In this document: positions 35,001 to 47,000 of the stretch, piece by piece
Layout of the letters: the number at the start of each line of letters is the position of its first letter
How positions within the stretch are numbered: position 1 is the first letter of the stretch
Assembly (NCBI GenBank): GCA_947044405.1
Contig: CAMRHE010000013.1
Span: 992,001 to 1,056,000, forward strand
Direction: 5' to 3'
Length of the DNA stretch: 64,000 bases
Source: Leptodactylus fallax
Taxonomy: Eukaryota > Chordata > Amphibia > Anura > Leptodactylidae
Translations under genes and position numbers: made by a program
Notes under the pieces: model-generated
The model's input: the letters and a program-made list of their open reading frames with translations, nothing else
What the model was told of the DNA's origin: nothing
Database searches by the model: none

Positions 35001-38000
35001 AGTAAAGTTTCAGTTTTTCCTGAATCAAACATGACCGACATTCCTCTGACACAGCTGGCCTTGCACCATGCACTTATGATGGCTTTCAGTATAGTGATAT
35101 TCCCCAAACACTGAAACCAGTTTTAGGACTTGTTAATCTGAGCCAGACTGCAGAGTTTGGTCTGTGTGATACAAACCATACATTGGCCAGATTTTCCTAA
35201 CCTAACATTCTATAAGGGTCCGAGCTCCCAGCATCATAGTCCTTTATGATGTTAGAAGTCCTTGCTTCCCCCATGGGACTACTGTCCCATACTGAACATA
35301 CTTACAGTAAGGGACAACAGTACCATAGGGAGGCAGGGACTAGCACCATCACTCCAGGTCCCTGCTCAGTGTTAAGTCTAGGAAATGCAGTCAATTTATA
35401 TTCCATATTTCACAGATCCCATCTGAAAACAGAAGATTTGTCAGAGTTAGTACCACCTATTTGTTGGCTTAGTTTACAGCTAGAAGCAGAGTATCTAACC
35501 TAAAAATAGGAAACGTTTGGGGGTAGTGGGAGGCAGGGTTTTTTGGTGCATTTGAATAAGTTTTTCTAAAATGAGATGCACCTAAAGTTTGGTGGAACAG
35601 TATATATCACACAGTAAATATGAGCCACTGTTGACAAGTTTGCATGCCTTACCAGACAACTGCTCCTTCCACGCAACTCTAATCTTTTCTTCTATGTCAT
35701 GCCCAAAAACATGGGTTACCTACCAATTATCTCATTTCAATCTTCTGCCACCCCCCAATAGCCTTTTAAAAACTTACTCTTACTGACCAATCTGTTTAAG
35801 GCCGGGGCCCCACATGGTGTAAACGCTGTGATTTGCCCATGGCGGAGAAAAAAAAAAAAAAAAGTTGCAGCGTTTTACAGTTAGAGTAAAGTGAATGGGA
35901 TGCTAGCGAATCCCATGCCCCCTATGCGATAAAACCCACAGTGCGGATACGCGGCAATTTTCAAAACAGTCACGGTTTTGGAAATCGCAGCATGTCAATT
36001 ATACCTAAGGAAACCTCTGCGAACTTTCTGTCTAAAGTGCTGCAGGAAGAACCGTGATGCGTTGCCGCTGCAGGACGCCACATGGAGCCTTAGCCCAAAA
36101 GTTCTTCTGAGTCTTTAACTTCCCCACCCCTGTTCAGAAACCACAATAGCACACAAACGTCTTTGTACTCGCACATAACTTGCTAAAGAAAGCGCCCCTG
36201 CTCTCTACAACATTAGCCTTGATCATATGCCCTGGCACACCAAGGTTTTTGTCTATTACCACTGAAATAAACCCATTTAAAAAAAAGAGAATCCTGTCAC
36301 ATGAAAATTATTATTCAATCTGAAGGCAGTATGTTATACAACAAGCAGAGTCAGGTAGAAATATATAATAGAAATGTAGGTTCAGTATAACTTGCTATTT
36401 ATTCATTGAAATCTGTTCTCTCTTTGCTATTAAGTCAGGGAAGTGGCCCTACCACTGTGACAGCTTTCCTCAAACAGTGCATACAGCAATAGCTGTCAAT
36501 TACTGATCAGACCGCCTGCGACTTTAATCATAGCTGCCCTTTCTATTTTACAAACCGGCTATACTTATTCACCCGCTTTATATACAAAATCCCACATTTA
36601 TCTGCTCAGCTACTTTTGCTCTAACATTTTGCCTGCAGACTGGACAGTATTTTCCATGCAACAGGTTACCCTTAAAAGGAAGATAGCACAACCTTTAACC
36701 ATTTCCTGGAGACCACAAAGAGTGGTCTCTGGGCAAAGCTTTAAGGTCTCCACTGTCTATTGACAGCGGGACCTCAGAGCTCAGTACAGTGGGGGGGGGG
36801 GGGACACAGTAGAGCTAGTTCTGCTGGACGTATCGGTACGTCCTTGCAGAACTAGACAACCACCACTTTGACGTATATAGTCTATGGGCGGTACAGAAGT
36901 GGTTAAATAAGTACTTTGCTTTCAAATCTACTGAACAGGTCTCTTTTGTCAGGTTTTCCCTGATGTTTGATACATCAACCCCAATAGAATCAGCTCTAAC
37001 TTAGCCCACTAGTCATGCCGAGCAGCTGTGTGGAGATTTATGGGCCACTAAAGTCTTACTTTCCAAATCCTGCTTCACCACCTGCACCTTTACTCAATCA
37101 CATCCCACCTCATTTTAACCTTACAACTGCATTTAACCCATCCTTAAGCCATCTCTTCAATCCATTATAGTAACCAAACCTCTGCCCAGCTGCCATCTCA
37201 CTACACTGCAAGCGAGTCTACTACCTGTAGCACCACAATATCATACTTCTATATTACACCTAATAATGAATGCGACTGCATTGTAACCCACAAAACCATC
37301 ACCAGTACTCCAGACCTGCTGAATTTTCTCACATTCACTATCATTAGGTGTGACATCTACAATCTTTTTTTTCAGACTATTAATCATTTGTCTTTAGGTT
37401 AGATCATCAATATCAGACCATTGGGGGTCCAACACAGAACTCCCACCGATCAGCTGATTGCAACAATTGCAGCACACACACAGGCTACAAAATTTAAAGG
37501 ATGGGGAAAAATTCTGAGTGGTGCCATGCGGCTTCAGAAAAGTAATTACGGGCAAGTGTAATTATTGTTTTCCCAGCACCTATGGTAGATTAGATTAGTA
37601 ACCACCCCAGGTTGAAACTAAAGCCTCTTAGACCTCTACCCAAGGCTAACTAAGAACATAAGGGTTCCAGTAGAACTTCTAGGACAGTGGTTCCCATGTA
37701 AGAACTGATGTTCTGCCATGGTTTTTCCTGGAAGAGAGACCCCCAAACCCCCTTAAAGGACCAAAGAAAAGGGCTTACCTATTACATGAGACCCAAGAAA
37801 AGCTAGAAACAAACTAGAACCCCGACTGAAAATACCCAAAGGCCAGCAGGGATGACTATAGATAAGAGAATGGGGCAGATTTAAGACTGGCAAATTGAAC
37901 ACCAATAAACTGCCATAAGTTTCCACTATAACTCAGATTCATAACTCATGCCAATTTTTTAATGTGTTAGGCCGAGGTTTTCCCACCTTGCCTACCCATA

Positions 38001-41000
38001 ATCGCACAAAGCCCTTTCTTGCGCCAAATGTGCACTACAATATCATCCCTTCATACCAGGAAACTGGCATAGAGGGAATAATGAATTCCCCCTTTATTTT
38101 CAGGATGAACATGTGGAAAAGAATCCCAACTGTAGGTTACATGGACGAACTATAGGTCAAAGACGATCTCAGAGGCTGAACTCTTAACAGATTAAGCCCA
38201 GAGGCAAATGGCCTTGTGTGACGTGGCTCCAGAGGCACATATGCAGATGGAGCCCAAAGGAAACATGTAGCAAGCCTAAGAGGCTAGATTCACAGGTAGA
38301 TAAGACCCTGGCAATAGAGGGTGATGCTGCTATAGTACTATAAAAATAGCCTACCGCACTAATCCTGAAGAAAGAACCCCAAGCAAAGAAGAAAGGGGTA
38401 GATGGGTACTCAAAACCAGAGGGTCACCAACCTGAATGTCAAGAAATAATAATCACCTGAAAAAAAGCCCAAGAGTCATGGGAACTTTAAAAAAACAAAA
38501 AAAAAAAACAAAAAAAACACACACACGATAGCCAATACTACCATATCACAAGCATAATACAATTCGATGGTAAACTATTTGTACCTGTCAGAAGCAGGCT
38601 CCATCGAAGGGGAAAAGCCCAACAAAACTCAGCTACATCAGAGTGACTCAATTTATGGCAGGAACCCAGCAAGATGAACGCCATAGGAATAGAACTGGAA
38701 GAACCATCCTGAAACCTATACTTCCACCAGAGATCTTGGGCTCTAGTTACTGAATGAGGAGTGGAGTTCAAAGTAAACAACTCAAAAGGAAAAACAGGGC
38801 ACCTGAGGAACAAACATCTGAAGCAGGCAAACTGCAGATTACTCCAAAAGAAAACATGGCCATAAACTACCCTCCACCCTGGCTTAATAAGAATACACTG
38901 CTACATGCCAGACCCAAGAAACACAGACACTAAAGTTACACTCACTTAGGTTGGCTCTATATGCTGCCTCCTGCTGAAAAACTGCATATAGCCTCCAACT
39001 AAAGCAATGGCCCAACACCTGCATGCCAACATAGTAAAGGTTTCAGGTTGGTCATTACCATACAAGAAACATTCACAGCAACATGCGCCAGGCACCACTG
39101 CACCCAAAAAACACATGCAGCTCTCCAGCAAAAAAGTACTGCATAAATCCAGTCTTATAGTGCAACCCCTAAAAGGCCAGAACCATAGGACATAGGGATA
39201 TTATAACATTACAGTTTTAGAATATGGGTTATACCTCTAAACACATGAAATGACCTAAGAACTCAGAAGTGAATCTTTCACAAAGCCACATTATCCAAAC
39301 AAAGGTTAGCATGCCCTGCCCTTGTTAGTATAGCTGACCACTCCTTCCTATTACAAATCCTCTTGCTCCTCACGTTAGCAGTGGCGTAACTAGGAATGAC
39401 TGGGCCCCAAGGCAAACCGTAAAATATGCTCCACAGTGGCCCCTATACAGCATTATATGCTTTACATTGCTCCCCTCACACAGTATTATATGGTGACCAG
39501 CCAGTATTATATGCCCCCCACAGTGGCGACCAGCCAGTATTATATGCCCCCCACAGTGGCCCCACCCAGTATTATATGCTCTACAGTGGCCCCCACCCAG
39601 TATTATATGCTCTACAGTGGCCTCCACCCAGTATTATATGCTCTACAGTGGCCTCCACCCAGTATTATATGCTCTACAGTGGCCCCCACCCAGTATTATA
39701 TGCTCTACAGTGGCCCCCACCCAGTATTATATGCTCTACAGTGGCCCCCACCCAGTATTATAAGCTCCACAGTGGCCCCCACCCAGTATTATATGCTCTA
39801 CAGTGGCCTCCCCCCAGTATTATATGCTCTACAGTGGCCTCCACCCAGTATAAGCAGCTCCCAACAGCCCACCCTCCGCTTCGGTGCTATTATACTTTGG
39901 GGTCTCCTCAGATCCCAGAGAATAATCGGGCGCACTGACATCATTAAGCGGCCGCGCCCCATGTGATCACAGGCCTCAGTCACATGACTGAGAAGAGCGC
40001 AAGGAGAGGACTCTGTGCCCAGGAGAGGTGAGTATGTATTTATTATTTTCAGTCACCTCCCTGGGCTGCTATCTATTGGAAAGGGGCCTGCAATATGCCA
40101 GGGCCCCTTTCCAATAACTGTATGTATAGCGGTCAGGGAACCAGGCTTTCCGACCGCTATAGTGGTTCGGGGCCCGGCCATCTCCAACTGGCCACGGGCC
40201 CCATACCCTGACGGGTACAGTCGCGCCACTGGTTTGTGGGGTTCACAGTAGCGGCTGCCACAGGGCTCCGGGCCCCCTAATGTCCCGGGCCCTGTGACAG
40301 CCGCTACCGCTGCTACCCCGGTATTTACGCCCCTGCACGTCAGTCTTGGTCTTCCTGGTTATTCTCATACCTTATCTAAACTGAACATTCTCCCATAGCA
40401 TATCCTCCACTCAACTCCACTAGTCCTGGGACACTTTCTAGTATATATACACTGTATATATCCATCTATCTTATAAAATCCCATAGATTTATGCAGAGGA
40501 CATAAATTTACCATCTTTCTTTTACTCCTCTTTCTTCCTAAAATTAGCCAATGACAAAACCAAAATCCATATTCCATTACGTTTACCTTCATACCAGAAC
40601 TATCAGTAACTGTTTATGACCAGTTACCTGAGTGTCAAAATTCATTTTACGCTAGGTTAACACTAGCTTTTGGGTTTCCGTTCTTTGGGTCCGCTTGGGA
40701 ATCGGCAGAGACAAGGACAAGAGTCCTTGTATCACTTATTTACATGCAGTGAATTTGTGAACAGACTAACTTCGCCATGATTCCTCACTCTGTACCACTC
40801 CCTCCTGCAAACTCCCCTGCAATGAAATCACAGTTAACTCACTCACACATCTGAAATCATGTGATGCTGTGAGGTTTCATTTGGATATCTCCTGTGAATA
40901 TCCAATATTCCACCCCTACACAAGACTCCCATCATCCAAACCAGGCCTGATCAAGTCACCTCTTCAGGAAACCTTACAACCTACAATACACTACTGCAGA

Positions 41001-44000
41001 AATATATGAAACAGAGTCTACCCTCAGTCTGAGGGAAGGAGATGGAGACAGTAGGAGAGTTGGCATGGTCAGGACATTCTCTGGTTCTGCATGTTTATTG
41101 AACTTTGTTTATTCAAAACAATGCCTTAGACTCTATGGAGATCACTGCCAGAGATATCCTTTAACAGAGGTTATATTTCTTTTTGAAGTTTCCTCATTTT
41201 AGCACTTTTTGATCTCTCCAATGAACCAATGTATCTGCTCATCACTGTACAACTAATATAAACCAAGCTATGGGCTCAAGTAATAAGTTAGAAAAATAAC
41301 TAGTAATAATTAGTAATAAATAATAGTAGTAATTAGTAATCTGTTAGAAAAATAAAGTTAAACTATGCACTCTCTATCCCAAGTCCATCTTCGTGAAGAG
41401 CTGGAAGATTTTTTTTTTTTTAATGTGCTTTTAGTAGAGCAGCGGTTCCCAACCTTTTTTGCACCAAGGACCACTGACATGTAATTTTCCTGTGGCCCAG
41501 TGGGGAGCAGGGTATCGGGGGCAGGGTTTTCAGCAGCGGGGCAGGGTTGGGGCAATTGTGCAGCTCAATAAAAAAGATATGGGTGCATATTTAACGATTA
41601 AATACAAAAGCATGGGTAGGGTGGAGGTGACCCATCACTCAGGGGAGGCACTACTGCTGTAATAGTGCACCCTTCCCCAATTAATAACAGTCCCCCCATA
41701 GGTATTACTACCTGTGGGGGGCATTACTACAGTAATAGTTTAAGCCCCCCAATTAACATTACCTGTGTGAGGGGGACTGGGGCGCTATAACTGTTCTAGT
41801 GCCAATATCCCCCCCTTCCTTCCCACAGGTAATGTTCTTAACTGGGCGGGGCACTATTACTGTAAAAGTGCCCTAGTAGTGCCCCCTCACAGGTAATATT
41901 ACCTGTGTGTGGGATATTACCTGTGGGGGGCACTATTACAGTTAACACTAATAGTCCTAGCTGATGCCTGAGTAATAGAGCAAGAAACTAAAGCCTTCCT
42001 GCTGCATCGTTATATTCAACTACCCTAAGGATGCCAATTTAGTTAAAAGGAATGCTCGGCCATTTCCCCACCAGATTGTCGTGGTATCTGGGGGGGGGGG
42101 GGGTCTCCACGCTGCTGTAGACAATGAGGAAAATACTGATGAGTACAGGGAAGAAAATCACATTTTCGCATCAGAGAGTAGTACAAGGGAGAAGAGATCC
42201 TGTATAGGCAGTAGAAGGGAAAGTCAGTACATGAATTAAGCCATGTTGATTCAAGAGCTAGTGAAGCAAGCCACATACAGATTTCACAAATCTGACATCC
42301 AACATGTATTACTTCAAAAGGACACACTTAACTTATATGACAGACAGTTTGAATTTTCATAGAACCTGATTCTCAAAGGAATAGAGCTTGCAGCCTGAAA
42401 TTTAGTGTAACTTAGCATCCATTCAGATTTTTTTTACATCCATTTAATGGGTGCAAAAAGTGCAAACTGATGGACATTGTCTATATAAAAAAACAGAACA
42501 AAATGGTAAAAAAAAACTGATCTGTTAAACTTAATGGATGGCAATCCATTTATTTAAACACCTCATGTCAAATGTCTCCTTTTTCCAAATAAATATTCAG
42601 TATATATTATCAATTTCAAAATTTCAGATGCATTAGGGGAAAACTTGCCAAGCTAAATATGCCAGAATTCTGACCTACATGTGTACTACATTTTGTGTGT
42701 GCTTTAGACACTTGCCTAGTCTGATGAGGTAGGACTTAAGATGCAACAATTTGCACCAGAATTGGGCCCAAATTCTGGAGCAAAGTAAAAGTATACATCC
42801 TATTTGTTGGCTTAGACTAGGATGTCTAAAAACTGTGCGCAATCTTACCATCATCTTGGATGATGCGACGTAGATAGTCAGCAATTAAGCTTCTTAAAGC
42901 CCTTTTATAAGGCAAGCCTAATCTATGAGGGAATACTATTGCTGTATCAACCACAGTATCATGAATGAGCTGTAAAACAAAAAGTAAAATTGAATTATAG
43001 TAGTTAACCACTATGTGAAAACTTTTAAATAAACTAACACACCTCAGTTCTGTTGCTTTGTAAATTTATAGCTTACCTCCAGGTTAAATGAATAGTGCAT
43101 GATCTATGAATATATTGAATATAATGAACTTTGTAGTAATATCTAGAGATCTGTTTCCTTCACCACTTAAGCTGCTGTCCTCCTTGTTACCATCAATATA
43201 TTAAACAAGACTGGATGATCTTTGTATCCAGTCCCACACACAACTATGGACAAGGGGGGGGGGGGGGGGTTGGGGGGAGTAAAGTAGGAGGTTGCTTCCA
43301 GCTGGTTAATTGATTTACTGCATCATTCTGTGCACTGGTAGCTTCTTATCTACAAGCCTAGCAGTGTTAGAGCACAGAGTAGCACAGTTTGAGTTAGTTT
43401 TCTAGCAGCCGCTTCCTCCCACCTCCAGTCTTCATTGACTAAATGTAGGAAATAGCTACCTAAAAAGTAGACAAACATTTCTTCAGTAAAATTACAAAGT
43501 TTTTGCTATTCAACAGTACTATTTGTTTATGCACAGTTTATAACTGGAGGTATACTTTAATCTTCATTACCATGAAATGAACAAGTTCTCTCAAACACAC
43601 ACTTCTGCCATAAACTGAAGACTTTTTTTTTTTTCAAGAAACTGAGTTGACATTCAACGTCATTAATTTTTTTTCCAGACACCCCCCCCCCCCCCAAAAA
43701 AAAAAGTATACAAACATTCCCCAAAAAAACAACAACAGGACCCATCTAAGTCAGTAGTTTTTATTCTTACCTTAAGTGCTATTAAGTCACTCTCTAACCC
43801 ATGTCCTATAAGAACAGAATCTGCACTGAACAGGTTGAGCATAATGGCCTGTACATCTCTAATGGATGTTGTAACATTCTTTAGGTTCTCTTCCGTGACA
43901 CCAGACAACCTATGCATATATTGGAATATTATAATTGTTCTCAAACATGTAAATTTTAGTACTTGTTGTACATAAAGGCAAATAAGCTAATTGTAAAAAG

Positions 44001-44009
44001 AAAAAGAAA

Positions 44010-44060
<51 letters not shown>

Positions 44061-47000
44061 GATGGCACATCAACTGTAATGTTAGCCTTCTATAAAACAA
44101 AAAAAAAAAAAAAAAAATCAATAGCAACCCAATATTGTTTATTCAAGCTCATTCAGTGGGGAAAAAAAAAGTTTCTAGTCAGCCACCAATTGAGGCCTGT
44201 AATTAACATCATAGGTAGACCTAGACTATGAGAGGCAAAATGAGAAAACAAATCCAGAAAATCACATTGTCTGATTTTTAAAGATTTTATTTGCAAATTA
44301 TGGTGGAAAATAAAGTATTTGGTCACCTACAAACAAGATTTCTGGCTCACAGACCTGTAACAACTTCTTTAAGAGGCTCCTCTGTCCTCCACTCATTACC
44401 TGTAGTAATGGCACCTGTTTGACATGGTTATCAGTATTAAAGACACCTGTCCACAACCTCAAACAGTCACACTCCAAACTCCACTATGGTGAAGACCAAA
44501 GAGCTGTGGAAGGACACCAGAAACAAAATTGTAGACCTGCACCAGGCTGGGAAGACTGAATCTGCAATAGGCAAGCAGCTTGGTGTGAAGAAATCAACTG
44601 TGGGAGCAATAATTAGAAAATGGAAGACATACAAGACCACTGATAATCTCCCTCAATCAGGGGCTCCACGCAAGATCTCACCCCGTAGGGTCAAAATGAT
44701 CACAAGAACGGTGAGAAAAAAATCCCAGAACCACACGGGGGGACCTAGTGAATGACCTGCAGAAAGCTGGGACTAACGTAACAAAGGCTACCGTCAGTAA
44801 CACACTACACCGCCAGGGACTCAGATTCTGCAGTGCCAGACTTGTCCCCCTGCTTAAGCCAGTACATATCCGGGCCCGTCTGAAGTTTGCTAGAGAGCAT
44901 TTGGATGTTCCAGAAGAGTATTGGGAGAATGTCATATGGTCAGATGAAACCAAAGTAGAACTGTTTGGTAGAAACACAACTTGTTGTGTTTGGAGGAGAG
45001 TGAATGCTGAGTTGCATCCAATGAACACCATATCTACTGTGAAACATGGGGGTGGCAACATCATGCTTTGGGGCTGTTTCCCTGCAAAGGGACCAGGACA
45101 ACTGATCCGTGTACATGAAAGAATGAATGGGCCCATGTATCATGAGATTTTGAGTGCAAACCTCCTTCCATCAGCAAGGGCATTGAAGATGAAACGTGGC
45201 TGGGTCTTTCAGCATGACAATGATCCCAAGCACACCGCCAGGGCAACGAAGGAGTGGCTTCGTAAGAAGCATTTCAAGGTCCTGGAGTGGCCTAGCCAGT
45301 CTCCAGATCTCAATCCCATAGAAAACCTTTGGAGGGAGTTGAAAGTCGTGTTGCCCAGCGACAGCCCCAAAACATCACTGCTCTAGAGGAGATCTGCATG
45401 GAGGAACGGGCCATCATACCAACAACAGTGTGTGCCAACCTTGTGAAGACTTACAGAAAACGTTTGACCTCTGTCATTGCCAACATAGATATATAACAAA
45501 GTATTGAGATGAACTTTTGTTATTGATCAAATACTTATTTTCCACCATAATTTGCAAATAAATTCTTTAAAAATTAGACTGTGACTTTCTGAATTTGTTT
45601 TCTCATTTTTTCTCATAGTTGAGGTCTACCTATGATGTCAATTACAGGCCTCATCTTTTTAAGTGGAAGAAATTGCACAATTGGTGGCTGACTAAATACT
45701 TTTTTCCCCACTGTATGTATAAGCAGCTTTAGGCTGAGGCCCCACATAGCAGAAAAGCAGCTTTTTTATTACAGATTTTGCTGCGTTTTTTTAAGTCAAT
45801 AGTTTTTATTGAATTTTTGCATGAATATAATACAGGAGATCAACATAGGGAACACAGAATATATTCATGGCATCACAATGTACAAGCACAAAAAGAGTAG
45901 AGGATACTCTAGATAAGTAATGCATAAACAAGGACACATATGAAAATGCATACTAGTAAGTAAATTCAAACATACTGATCGGTAACCATACTTAGAATAT
46001 TATGGAAAAGCATCAAAATCGTGGCCATGAGGGGGAGGGGAAGGGGAAGTTCAGAACAATCAGGAAAAGTAAAGGTAAACAGGCCTAAGGAATGGAAGGG
46101 AATCGAAACACTCCATAGCAACTTATAAGGCTGATGGTCTGCTACGTAGACCCGCCTGCAGACTCGTTCGCTGCCAGTTATCAACCACAACAGAAATGTA
46201 GAAATAGTATAAAGAGTATTCTAGGAATATTCAGAAATAGTGTCCCACAGGTGAGTAAGAAGATTTATACCAACAATATTAGAAAAAGCAAGACCTGCGG
46301 CCTGTCAAGTAGCACTGGATTGGGGAGGGGGGGGGGTGGAAATGATGTCAACCATATTGCCCAATCCCTCCTGAACCTATCCATGTTTCCACCACTGCTA
46401 GCATAAAATTGTTCGTATTGATAATTCAATGACACCACAGAGATCAATTCCGTCAGTGACGGGCAGGAGGTAGATTTCCATCTGTGTGCAATAAGTAGGC
46501 GAGCAACCCCAAGTACCTGGCAAATAACAGTTCTATATCTACTCTATCGTGTGAATGCCCAGCAGGAGTAGCGCCATCTCAGGTGTAGATCCCACCCCAC
46601 CGCCAAACCTAGTAGTGGCTACAGAAGGAATGGGAAATATATAGTTAAATTTTATACTTCTACCTTCTGTTCAATCAACTCCTGTCACTGGCTCAAAAAA
46701 CTGCAGCAAAGTCTGCAAAAAAAAAAGCAGTTTCCACAACATGGGAGACTACATGCAGCAGCAGCATAGTTTTAAACATTAGAAAGCCCTGTGCTGAGTA
46801 AATATGGCTTACATACTGAACTCGACACAAGTGCCAGAGGTTGCTTACCCCTGCTCTAAGACCTTATTTGCATGACAGTGAAAGTAGCATAGTGACAGGC
46901 GTTTTTGCAACATCCATTTTTGAGAAAACATTGATTTCAAGGAGTCTATTCACATGGCTTTTGATAGATCTTTTTAATGGCCGTCAAAACTTATACATTC

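Noticed and set aside
39426..39966. Two overlapping open frames of 170-176 codons
   Set aside because: They arise because a stop-free 31-bp unit is read in successive frames through the minisatellite. No protein-like composition.
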